Source of the DNA: Lactimicrobium massiliense
Lineage (GTDB): Bacteria; Bacillota_I; Bacilli_A; Erysipelotrichales; Erysipelotrichaceae
Reading direction: 5' to 3'
Length of the DNA: 64,000 bases
NCBI RefSeq assembly: GCF_900343155.1
Contig: NZ_OUNG01000005.1
Span: forward strand, 124,001-188,000
Positions 35,895 to 44,600 of the stretch are shown piece by piece (position 1 is the first letter of the stretch; each line of letters begins with the position of its first letter). The notes below the pieces were generated by a model. It was given only the letters and a program-made list of their open reading frames with translations. It had not been told where the DNA came from and did no database searches. The position numbers and the translations under genes are program-made.

Positions 35895-37099
35895 TTCTTC
35901 ATATCCTCGATCCTGACATTACGATTATGTTCAATGGGCTTCCAGGCCACATTCTTTTTAAACAGACACACGATCATCAGAGGTATCCAGATGCACATGA
36001 AGATCGGAAATAAAAAGCCCTGCACAGTGCAGTGTGCAATCTCTGCCTTATAGAGGCATCCCTGCAGCAGAGCATCAAAGCAGATATATAAAAGCAGAAT
36101 CAGCACAAGCATCAAAAGCAGTGCTTTATGGAGCGGCATCGTTGCAAAGGACAGCACCAGGCCGATTCCACCGATCATGACTGCCGCGGGCATGGCAAAT
36201 ACCATCGCCAGATCCTGTGCCGCTGCACTGTGTGCAGCAACCCACTTCTTCAAAAGTTTTCCTGTATAGACACGCATGCACTGCACCTGGCCAAAGATCC
36301 ACCGGAATAACTGGCGCAGTGACATCTTTGCATTCATCGGATACTCGTCATAACATCTGGCATCATGTACATAGGTGATCGAAACACCCCACAGGGCGCA
36401 CTGGGCACTGAGTTCAAGATCTTCCGTGATTGTGACCGTATCAAAAGGATGCGCCTGCAGTATGGAAGATCTGATTACCCAGCCGGTGCCGTTGAGCACA
36501 GCCGAGCGGCTGTTATGCTGGGCACCATTGTTAAAGAGCACGTTCTGCATCTGGTAGAACACTTCGTAAAAGCCACAGAGAAACGCATCATACGTATTCT
36601 TGCCGATCCGCCTGCCCTGTGCCACCTGCACGCCGTGCTGCAAAGCGCTGTTCATAGCCGTAAAAAAACCGGCATCGACAAGATTGTCGGCATCAAAAAT
36701 GGCAAAGGCATCCAGTTCCTTGTGCTTTGTCAGCTCAGCAAACGCATGGCCGAGCACATCGCCTTTGCTGTGGACCGTATTGCCATAATCGATCACATGC
36801 GCACCATAGGAACGGGCAATATCCGGCGTATGATCGATTGTGTTATTGACAAGCACATACACATCCAGAAGATCATGGGGATAATCGGCTTTGCCAATGC
36901 TGTCCAGCAGACTGCCAATCACATGTTCTTCATTGCGGACCGGAATCAAAATGGCAAAATGATGTTTTTTCTCTGTATCATGATACCGGGCAAAAGGCTT
37001 GATTAAGCCGCCGAATGCAATCAAAGCAAAATGCATTGTATATAAACCGGCAAAAACAAGCAGGACCCATCTCAGGACAGTCAGAAAAGCATTCCCCAT
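35891..37099 (-). CDS. Membrane glycosyltransferase family 2
   Basis: 402 aa. N-terminal TM segment (about 5-30), GT-A domain from about 45 (FAILIPVRNEEHVIGSLLDSI), DAD motif in FAIFDADNLVD (about 135), TITEDLELS, acceptor-side motif LRQLFRWIFGQ (QxxRW-like, about 275), then three or four C-terminal TM segments. Architecture is that of processive or polyprenyl-linked GT2 enzymes. ATG at 37099 chosen over an adjacent GTG because AAAGGTGG has better spacing. Translationally coupled to the YwaF-like gene. Product not predictable. Confidence 0.85.
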   Translation of the reverse strand: MGNAFLTVLRWVLLVFAGLYTMHFALIAFGGLIKPFARYHDTEKKHHFAILIPVRNEEHVIGSLLDSIGKADYPHDLLDVYVLVNNTIDHTPDIARSYGAHVIDYGNTVHSKGDVLGHAFAELTKHKELDAFAIFDADNLVDAGFFTAMNSALQHGVQVAQGRRIGKNTYDAFLCGFYEVFYQMQNVLFNNGAQHNSRSAVLNGTGWVIRSSILQAHPFDTVTITEDLELSAQCALWGVSITYVHDARCYDEYPMNAKMSLRQLFRWIFGQVQCMRVYTGKLLKKWVAAHSAAAQDLAMVFAMPAAVMIGGIGLVLSFATMPLHKALLLMLVLILLLYICFDALLQGCLYKAEIAHCTVQGFLFPIFMCIWIPLMIVCLFKKNVAWKPIEHNRNVRIEDMKK

Positions 37100-37181
37100 C
37101 ACGAACCACCTTTCGCATTAATGATACGTGTTTTTTCACGATCGGGGATTTACATATTTCAGAATCTGTCGTGATTCATCA

Positions 37182-38802
37182 TCAGTCCAGGCGTTCCGCC
37201 TTCATCTGTACCTTCATCTCATACATTCTGGCATCAGCCATACTCTCCAGCATTTCCATCGTGACAGGCTTTTCCTTTCTGGAGATGGCAAAGCCCCAGG
37301 AAAGAGAGACAGGCGGCTTTTTGGCATCAGGTGTCTGCTTTGCCAGCAGATCCAGCAGTGCCAGTTCACCCTTATCATAATCCGCAAAGACATCCTCTCC
37401 ATCCAGCACCGCCATGAACTCATCACCACCCAGACGGAACAGTCTGCCATAGCGGCCAAAAGAATCCTGCAGCATATGTGCACAGCGGATAATATAATCA
37501 TCCCCTGCCTGATGGCCATAGTGGTCATTGACCCGCTTGAGAAAATTCAAATCTGCATAGACAATGATCAGATCTCTGACTTTGCCGGATGTCATTTCCT
37601 TATCAAGATTTTCCTGCACTTCCAATAATGCAGAGCGGTTGTAGAAACCCGTCATGACATCCTTGTATGCCATCATATGATACACATCGGCTTCCAGGGA
37701 TTTCTTCATGTGGATGATCATTTCACTCTTGTACACCATGATTAATACAAGCATGAGCATCAAAAAGCCGATCCGCGAATAGCGGGCGGCATCTTCAGGC
37801 GCCCCATAGCCGGCATAGCGGACAAGGTCAACAACCATGCATGCAAAGTCAAGCAGAATGATCACCCAGAGTATTTCTCTTCTCGGGTTATGAATATGAT
37901 TGCGCTTATATTGCACGATCTGATCAACACTCATGATGCACATGACAGCAATGGACAGTATCAGTGCTGCATGAATCAGCAGCCTGCACTGCCAGAGATC
38001 CAGATGGAACAGGATATAAGCACCTGTACAGACAACAACATTAAAGATCACAACTGCAAGAAAGAAATGGTCAATCTTCGGATTTGGCCTGATCATCCAG
38101 GCATTGGCTGCCCTGACGGCAGGATAAGGCACAATCATCAGCATCGTAAAGGTAAAGCAGCGCCCTAGATCCGGGCATGGGGTCAGGACAATGGGAACCC
38201 GGGATTCCACCAGGCTCCACGTACCAAAAAGGATTGCTGTCAGCGAAAACATGCGGAATGAATCCACCAGCGGCGTTTTGAGATTACTGGTGCCATAAGA
38301 GATATACAGCATTGTCACACCAAGCGTAATGATCAGAATACTGGTCAGAAAAGCCGGCAGAAATCTGGCAACCAGGTGGGTCATATACGTACCGAAGCTG
38401 CCGACACTGATCTCACTGATTCCACCGGCACCCTTATAGGCAGGATATACGGTAATTTCAACACGCACCCCAGATTGCCTTCTGCTTAAGCCAATGTTAT
38501 GAAACGCATAGCCATAGCTGCGCCCGGCCAGTACAAACGGTTTCTCTGTGTAGTTATACACTTCATCACCGCCAATCTTCACTTTAAAGAAGATGTTGTC
38601 ACTTTCAAAGATCAGGTTTTCACCATAGCTCAGCGTATCCGGAAGATAATTGTAAATCTTCACTTCTCCATGCAGCCAGACTTCCTGACCATGCATAACA
38701 TGCTAGCACAATCACGACATAGACAGTGAGGCATACTGCAAGAAAAAGAGGTCCAGACGATCTCAGTCTGCTCGCCTTATTTTGTTTCACACTTTTTTTC
38801 AT
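37182..38802 (-). pseudogene. Membrane diguanylate cyclase gene with N-terminal frameshift
   Basis: Encodes a sensor cyclase for c-di-GMP: an extracytoplasmic beta domain (VYNYTEKPFVLAGRSYGYAF), about seven TM segments of 7TM-DISM style and a C-terminal GGDEF domain with intact RLGGDEFMAV and DVMTGFYNRSALL. The long frame only opens at 38696 without a ribosome site. The natural start is at 38802 (MKKSVKQNK, AGGA eight bases upstream), whose frame encodes the first TM (PLFLAVCLTVYVVIVLAC) and runs to 38620. A single frameshift between about 38705 and 38620 joins them. Likely inactive unless reinitiation, slippage or a sequence error is involved. Confidence 0.72.
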
Positions 38803-38907
38803 CGCGTGTCCTATTATGCACATGTTTGTCAGATGGAAAAGTAAAACAATTGAGTATTCATAATATTACGAATGATATTCACAATAATATGACACAAAAT
38901 GCAGCTT

Positions 38908-39936
38908 TCAGCGTACGATCCTGCCATTTCCAGTGCCCTGTGCAAGAGTGAGAGCTTCCTGCTCTGAAACACAGTTGAAATCGCCAGGAAGCGTATGTTT
39001 CAGCGCACTGGCCGCAATCGCAAAATCAAGAGACTTCTGCAGACTGTCATAATGCAGGATGCCATGAATCAAGCCTGCCGAGAAACTGTCACCTGCCCCG
39101 GTCCTGTCTACAATCGGATCAATTTCATAGTGGCGGGATACGTAGAACTGTTTTCCATCATAAAGCAGTGCCTTCCAGCCATTGTCTGAGGCACTGTGAG
39201 ATTCACGCAGCGTTGTGGCAATCATCTTGAAATGGTATTCTGCCTCCATCTGCCTGAAGATGGCCTTATATGCCTCAACATCGGTATTGCCGCTTTCAAT
39301 GTCACAATCCGGCACAAAGCCAAGCATCTTAGCCGCATCTTCTTCATTGCCAATGCAAACGTCCACATGCTGCATCAGCGGCTTCATGACAATCTGGGCC
39401 TGCTCTGGTGTCCAGAGCTTTTTGCGATAGTTCAGATCGCAGGATACCGTCACACCATGGCGCTTTGCGGCCTGACATGCAAGCAAAGTCAGCTTCGCAG
39501 CTTTGTCAGACAGAGCTGGTGTGATGCCGGACCAATGGAACCAGATGGCATCTTCAAAAATGGCATCAAAGTCAAAGTCAGCTGGATCCGCGGTGGCAAT
39601 GGCAGAACCAGCACGGTCATAGATCACTTTGCCCCCACGTACAGAAGCACCTGTTTCAGCATAATAGATGCCAAGGCGGTCTCCGCCTCTTGCAATCTTG
39701 TCAGTATGGACACCATAGCGGCGCAGTGCATTGACAGCAGCCTGGCCGATTTCATGGGTTGGAACCTTGGTGACAAACCAGGCATCATCGCCATAGTTGG
39801 CAAGGGATACGGCCACATTAGCCTCAGCCCCGCCAAAGATGATGTCAAACTGGCTGGCCTGCAGAAAACGGGTATGATCACCAGATGGCGTCAGGCGCAT
39901 CATGATCTCACCAAACGTTACAATCTTTTTGCTCAT
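38908..39936 (-). CDS. kdgK: 2-keto-3-deoxygluconate kinase (PfkB family)
   Basis: Phosphorylates KDG to KDPG, the step before the aldolase encoded just upstream. 342 aa; start at 39936 (MSKKIVTFGE) with AGGAGG seven bases upstream, lying in the end of the aldolase gene. PfkB motifs: FGEIMMRLTPSGDHTRF, GGAEANVAVSLANYG, and the catalytic DRTGAGDSFSAGLIHG. One base separates the aldolase stop from this ATG. Together they degrade pectin- or uronate-derived KDG. The 84 bases after the gene are AT-rich with a weak hairpin and no clear terminator. Confidence 0.92.
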   Translation of the reverse strand: MSKKIVTFGEIMMRLTPSGDHTRFLQASQFDIIFGGAEANVAVSLANYGDDAWFVTKVPTHEIGQAAVNALRRYGVHTDKIARGGDRLGIYYAETGASVRGGKVIYDRAGSAIATADPADFDFDAIFEDAIWFHWSGITPALSDKAAKLTLLACQAAKRHGVTVSCDLNYRKKLWTPEQAQIVMKPLMQHVDVCIGNEEDAAKMLGFVPDCDIESGNTDVEAYKAIFRQMEAEYHFKMIATTLRESHSASDNGWKALLYDGKQFYVSRHYEIDPIVDRTGAGDSFSAGLIHGILHYDSLQKSLDFAIAASALKHTLPGDFNCVSEQEALTLAQGTGNGRIVR

Positions 39937-39937
39937 G

Positions 39938-40909
39938 TTATGCCTCCTGTACAAGATGAATAGCAAAACCGGCAATGCACTCTTTGAAGTAGATCAGCCT
40001 GATTCTGCCCTTTTCATCTTTCACAATAGAACTTTCATCAAAGTCATAGCCCTTTCTTTGGAAAAAGGCAATAGCACGGGAAACAGAAGATACACCAATG
40101 GCGATATGTCCATAGGTGCCTCTGGCTCTGGCAGTGGTCATCACTTCCACAAGTTCAGAGCCAAAATAACTGATCTTTGCATCACGAACACTGCCATCCA
40201 GCAGGTCTGCAAAGGCAGTGGCGATCTCTTTGCCATGTGCAGTATCACTGTTGATGCCAATATGGACAATATGAATCTGCAGCATCTTTCTGAGGGCATC
40301 ATGTGCCATCTCAGAAATCTTGTCATACTGCCCGCTTTCAAGCAGTTCCTTCTTCACCATCCATGTTCCGCTGATTGCAAAGATCCTTTCATCATGAAGA
40401 TATGCCTGCATGTTATGATCATCGATACCGCCGCTGGGCAGAAAATACATATCATTCCAGACCGCAGATAACGCATGAATGGTGCGCAGCCCTCCCAAAG
40501 GTTCTGCAGGGAAAAACTTAACGACATGCAGGCCAAGTCTTCTGGCCAGATCCAGCTCTGATGCCGAAGAGATGCCAGGGATGACTGGCATATTTTCCTG
40601 CTGGCAGAATCTGACCACATCCGGGTTGAGTCCCGGGGTCACAATAAACGATGCACCGGCATTTCTGGCATCAATGACCTGCTGGATGCTGAATACCGTT
40701 CCGGCACCTAATAACATTTCCGGACACGCTTTATGCATTGCCGATAAGCAGGCAAGCGCAGCTGGTGTGCGCAGCATCACTTCTGCCAGCGGCAATGATC
40801 CTTTGCATAATGCTCCGGCAAGCGGCCCCGCATGAGATGCATCGTCCAGCACAACCGCGGGTAATAAGCCGATATCATGGATCGACTGCATGATTTCCTG
40901 GTGATTCAT
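39938..40909 (-). CDS. KDPG aldolase fused to a C-terminal VOC/glyoxalase-like domain
   Basis: Cleaves 2-keto-3-deoxy-6-phosphogluconate to pyruvate and glyceraldehyde-3-phosphate. 323 aa, start at 40909 (MNHQEIM; AAGAAGGA upstream). Residues 1-205 are a class I Eda-type aldolase: LPLAEVMLRTPAAL, LLGAGTVFS, FIVTPGLNPDVV, and the Schiff-base Lys in LHVVKFFPAE. Residues about 215-323 add a domain that reads as one VOC module (IHIVHIGINSD, YGHIAIGVSSVSRAIAFFQRKGYDF, IRLIYFKECIAGFAIHLVQ). Typical Eda is about 210 aa. A promoter TTGACG-18-TATCGT at about 40931-40961 is plausible. Confidence 0.88.
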   Translation of the reverse strand: MNHQEIMQSIHDIGLLPAVVLDDASHAGPLAGALCKGSLPLAEVMLRTPAALACLSAMHKACPEMLLGAGTVFSIQQVIDARNAGASFIVTPGLNPDVVRFCQQENMPVIPGISSASELDLARRLGLHVVKFFPAEPLGGLRTIHALSAVWNDMYFLPSGGIDDHNMQAYLHDERIFAISGTWMVKKELLESGQYDKISEMAHDALRKMLQIHIVHIGINSDTAHGKEIATAFADLLDGSVRDAKISYFGSELVEVMTTARARGTYGHIAIGVSSVSRAIAFFQRKGYDFDESSIVKDEKGRIRLIYFKECIAGFAIHLVQEA

Positions 40910-40977
40910 AGATAATCCTTCTTTCCTGCGTAAACGATAGACATATACAGGCAGTTTCGTCAATACCTCCAGGAAAA

Positions 40978-41002
40978 TGAAAAACTCTGGCATACACCAG
41001 AG
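40978..41002 (-). terminator. Terminator downstream of the decayed GGDEF-PAS locus
   Basis: Minus strand: CTCTGG, TGTATG, CCAGAG, TTTTTC. It separates this locus from the aldolase-kinase operon. Confidence 0.75.
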
Positions 41003-41003
41003 A

Positions 41004-41944
41004 TCATCTAGACGATTTCTTCAGGAAATCCTCTTTCATCGCTTCCTTTTCATGGATAAATACAAAGAACACACCGCCATAGGAAGAATCTTCGACAAGT
41101 CTGCCAACATCTATGACCGGGATCACTTTGCCGCCTTTGACAATGATGCTGTATTCAACATAGTCTTCATAGTATGGTCTCTTTGTCGTTTCAATTTCCT
41201 TCTGGTGGTTGATCTGTTCCCAGATGGAATCTTCCACTCTCTGCCGGTCTTCCGGCACGATGATATTCGTAAACCTGCCGCCGGTATAGGCGCAGAAATC
41301 ATCATAGTTGTCACAGCCCAGCAAATGAACCAAAGAGTCATTGGCAAACAGAATTTCTTCATCTTCAGGATCCGACTTATAGATCAGGAAGGAGCCCGGG
41401 ATGCCGGAGGCCAGTGCCTTGGTGCTGAAGCCAAGCTGTTCCTGCTTGATATCCGCCATGGAAGGATCATAATGTCTGGCTTCATGCTTGCCGGAAATCT
41501 TGGCCGCATAGAGTGCTTCATCTGCCAGAATCATCAAAGCAGAACGGCTCTGGGCCTGCTCCGGTGCATCCACGTAACCTGCAGAGATCGTATAGCGGAT
41601 GGATATGCAAACAAGCATTGCCAAGAACCAGCAGAACAAATGATTCATGCGGTTTTTGATCATACATGCAATCCCCCACCACGATCATCAGCACATACTG
41701 ATGATGCCTATGGTTCAGCAGATACGTTAACAGCTGCGTTCTCTGAGATACTGATGGATGAGACCATTCCAGCTTTGACAGAGAACTGCCTGTTTTTGCT
41801 GCAGTAGATCTGATAGACAGATGCAGCAATCATGAATGCAGCACAGATGGCACAGAGAATCATAATTGCCCTTGTGCGGTCAATCTGACGGATTCCAGAT
41901 GTGTACGTGTCTGCCTTTTTTCCATTTTTGTTATACCCCCTCAT
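41004..41944 (-). pseudogene. Remnant of a membrane GGDEF-PAS protein
   Basis: An N-terminal fragment (from 41944: MRGYNKNGKKAD, TM RAIMILCAICAAFMIAASVY) stops near 41708. A second open frame (41663-41004) begins abruptly inside a GGDEF domain, with only its final third (ISAGYVDAPEQ, LMILADEALYAAKISGKHEARHY), and continues into a PAS domain (SFLIYKSDPEDEEILFANDSL, FTNIIVPEDRQRVEDSI). The GGDEF catalytic motif itself is missing and the frames do not join, so this is an internally deleted gene. The 222 bases beyond 41944 are partly open in the same frame, hinting that the original N-terminus was longer. Confidence 0.7.
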
Positions 41945-42166
41945 AGATTCTTTCTCAATGCCTCCCTTATCTATGCGGGTATACCTTACATCAATGCCTT
42001 GAAGCTGCTGTGCCTGTTCACGTACAGCAAGTGATTTATCCAGAATATTGATGTTCTTCTTACATCATTTACTGATTTTGCTTTCCACCAGCATATGAAA
42101 CAGAATACCTGTGGCATAGGATTTCCCTTCCCTGGCATGTCCTGTTATGCAATACATGATCTGCTG

Positions 42167-43294
42167 TTATTTTCGAACAATCAAGGCAATAGTTTCAATG
42201 TTTGGCGTAAATGGGAACTGATCAACCGGAATCATGGTACGGATCCTGTAGCCATACCTGCGCAGGATCTTTGTATCTCTGGCCTGTGTTTCCGGGTTGC
42301 AGGAGACATAGATCATCCTGTCCGGCTGCAGACTGCCCAGTGTGTGCAGGAAGTTTTCGGAAAGTCCCGCTCTGACCGGATCCAGAAAGACAACATCCGG
42401 TCTTTCTCCCAGATGGCGGATGAATTCTTCGGCATCCATCGCGATGAACTCGACATTGCTGATATGGTTGATCTTCGCATTTCTCTTTGCATCACGGATA
42501 GCCTGCGGATTGATCTCCACGCCCAGGACAAAAGATGCCTGTCTGGCAGCTAACAGTGAAATGGTCCCAATGCCGCAGCAGGCATCCAGTACTGTTTCAT
42601 TCTTTTTCAGATCTGCCAGATCCAGAGCTGTCTGATACAACACTGCTGTCATGACAGGATTGACCTGGAAAAAGGACTTTGAGGAGATGGAGAAGGTCAG
42701 GCCGTCTATGGTATCCGTGATGGATCCTGGGCCATAGATCACCTTCTCATTTGGTCCCAGCACCATGGAATCTGTACCATGGTTATAGTTGAGAATGACA
42801 GTCTTGATTTCCGGATGTGCTTTGCGCAGCAATGAGAGAAATGCCTTTTCTCTGGGCAGGAAGTGAGATCCGATGATAATGGTCAGCAGGACATCACCGC
42901 TTTGATGAGAAACTCTGAGATAGCCATAGCGCAGAACACCCGTGCCGGCATCTTCATCATAGGGTTCAATGTGCAGCTGATCGGCAATCCTGCACAAATC
43001 ATGAATGATGGCATTTGCCCTGCTGTTTTGGATCAGGCAGGCATCTGTATAAACAATCTTATGGCTGTGTTCCTGATACAGACCTGCTTTGACATGACCA
43101 TTGCGGTCATAGCCAAAGGCACAGTAAATCTTGCAGCGGTAATGGTAAGGATCCTCCATGCCCAGCACAGGTTCCACATTGACGCCAGGAAACAATTCCC
43201 GCACCCTATTTCTTTTCTGAATCAGCTGCTGGCTGTAAGGTATTGCAAGATAGCGGCATGCGCCGCACTTTTGATCGACTTTGCAGCGCTTCAT
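42167..43294 (-). CDS. rlmCD: 23S rRNA (uracil-C5)-methyltransferase, RlmCD/RumA type, TRAM-less
   Basis: SAM-dependent m5U methylation of 23S rRNA. 375 aa. Iron-sulfur cysteines at the N-terminus (CKVDQKCGACRYL, with a later Cys in YTDACLIQ), methyltransferase fold with DACCGIGTISLLAA SAM motif, LDPVRAGL, and catalytic Cys in VSCNPETQARD. The usual N-terminal TRAM domain (about 60 residues) is absent. RlmCD versus another m5U methylase cannot be separated by eye. ATG at 43294 overlaps the HAD gene stop (TGATG); GGAGG is ten bases upstream. Last gene of the SNF2 operon. Confidence 0.88.
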   Translation of the reverse strand: MKRCKVDQKCGACRYLAIPYSQQLIQKRNRVRELFPGVNVEPVLGMEDPYHYRCKIYCAFGYDRNGHVKAGLYQEHSHKIVYTDACLIQNSRANAIIHDLCRIADQLHIEPYDEDAGTGVLRYGYLRVSHQSGDVLLTIIIGSHFLPREKAFLSLLRKAHPEIKTVILNYNHGTDSMVLGPNEKVIYGPGSITDTIDGLTFSISSKSFFQVNPVMTAVLYQTALDLADLKKNETVLDACCGIGTISLLAARQASFVLGVEINPQAIRDAKRNAKINHISNVEFIAMDAEEFIRHLGERPDVVFLDPVRAGLSENFLHTLGSLQPDRMIYVSCNPETQARDTKILRRYGYRIRTMIPVDQFPFTPNIETIALIVRK

Positions 43295-43923
43295 CACAGC
43301 TCTACCTCCATCAAAGAATCTGCCACATGGTCACAGCCGCTTTCCAGCACACTTCTGGACTGATGACCCTGGGCAACCAGAACGACATCATTGATGCCGA
43401 TTGCATTGGCACATTCCTGATCATGCAGAGTGTCACCAATGAAGCGGCAGTTTGTAGGATCAATCTTCTGTTTCTGCATAAATGCTATGGCCATATCGAT
43501 CTTGGAGCCGCCATAGAGATTATCCGTACCAAGCAGATAGGAAAAGTACTGATCAATGCCAAGCTCCCGGCACTGCTGTTTGAGATTGTCTTTCTGCGAT
43601 GCGGAGAGAATGATATTCTCATACCCCTTCTGAATTGCTTCCTGAATCTTTGTAAGAAATCCCGGCATCAGACGGCAGGAAGAGAATCCTCTGGCATAGG
43701 CATCATTGAATTCCACGGAAACATCATCATATGTTTCGTTCTCAAACGTATAACCCATCCTGTAGTAGTAATTAATCACCGGAAAGCAGAACATGTCTTT
43801 GTATTCTTCCAGTGTGTAAGTGCGCATATGGCGCTCCTGCAGCATCCTTGTTTCAATCTGCCATGTCAGATGCACATCATCCAGAATGGTGCCGTTGAAG
43901 TCCCAGAACAGGATCGGCTTCAT
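43294..43923 (-). CDS. HAD-superfamily phosphatase
   Basis: 209 aa. HAD motif I FWDFNGTILDD (nucleophile and acid Asp), cap helices, motif II ILSAS, motif III Lys in GGSKIDMA, motif IV FIGDTLHDQECANAIG. Phosphoglycolate-phosphatase-like subgroup; substrate unknown. Translationally coupled on both sides (ATGA with the TIM-barrel gene, TGATG with rlmCD). Confidence 0.88.
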   Translation of the reverse strand: MKPILFWDFNGTILDDVHLTWQIETRMLQERHMRTYTLEEYKDMFCFPVINYYYRMGYTFENETYDDVSVEFNDAYARGFSSCRLMPGFLTKIQEAIQKGYENIILSASQKDNLKQQCRELGIDQYFSYLLGTDNLYGGSKIDMAIAFMQKQKIDPTNCRFIGDTLHDQECANAIGINDVVLVAQGHQSRSVLESGCDHVADSLMEVEL

Positions 43924-44600
43924 TGTGCATCACCCCGGTATTTGTCCATCATGGACGCAAACAGCTGTGCGGTGCTTGGCGGTGTATATGTAATGGCATT
44001 GGCACCTGCCTCCACGGTTGCAATGATCGTTTCCGGCTTACTGCCTCCGCTGGCAATGATCGGGACATCCGGAAAATACTCACGAATATGCCGGATCACT
44101 TCCGGTGTCTTTGGCCCACAGGCCACATTGAGAATCGATGCACCGGCCTCCAGGCGTTTCTGAATATCCGTATCCATGCTGGTAACGGTGATCACAACCG
44201 GAATATCTACTGCTTTGGCAACCGCAGCCAGGTTCAGGTTTGTGATCGGACTGTTGAGGACAACGCCCATGGCACCACTGCTTTCCATATCCCTGGCCAG
44301 GCCGATGGTTCTGACACCATGCGTGGTACCGCCGCCTACCCCGCAGAAAACCGGAATGTAGGAATACTTGATGACGGAATCGCCAATGGCAGTCTGGGGT
44401 GTAAAAGGATACACCGCAAAGACGGCATCAGCATCACAGTTGCGGATAATCGCCACATCGGTTGTAAATACGAGTGTCTTGATTCTTCTGCCAAAGACGA
44501 CAATACCGGAGGCTCTTCGGGCCTCTTCGGGAATACTGAGAATATTGTGCCGCAGCTTTGTTTCAATCACCGGGCGTGTTGTTGTTTTCTTTTCACTCAT
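43920..44600 (-). CDS. TIM-barrel protein of unknown activity
   Basis: 226 aa. Looks like a beta/alpha barrel with a phosphate-binding C-terminal end: VVITVTSMDTDIQKRLEAGASILNVACG, then PIIASGGSKPETIIATVEAGANAITYTP, the pattern of ThiG/TrpC/PdxS-type barrels. Homologues in Firmicutes are often labelled simply hydrolase. The N-terminal strand reads RASGIVVFGRRIKTLVFTTDVAII. Coupled by ATGA overlaps to the SNF2 helicase gene upstream and HAD phosphatase downstream. No catalytic assignment possible. Confidence 0.7.
   Translation of the reverse strand: MSEKKTTTRPVIETKLRHNILSIPEEARRASGIVVFGRRIKTLVFTTDVAIIRNCDADAVFAVYPFTPQTAIGDSVIKYSYIPVFCGVGGGTTHGVRTIGLARDMESSGAMGVVLNSPITNLNLAAVAKAVDIPVVITVTSMDTDIQKRLEAGASILNVACGPKTPEVIRHIREYFPDVPIIASGGSKPETIIATVEAGANAITYTPPSTAQLFASMMDKYRGDAQ

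Noticed and set aside
38824..38907. AT-rich imperfect palindrome after kdgK as a terminator
   Set aside because: The pairing is weak and no T-run follows the stem.
41518..41829. 103-codon minus-strand frame across the GGDEF remnant
   Set aside because: No protein pattern; it is a third frame of a decayed gene.
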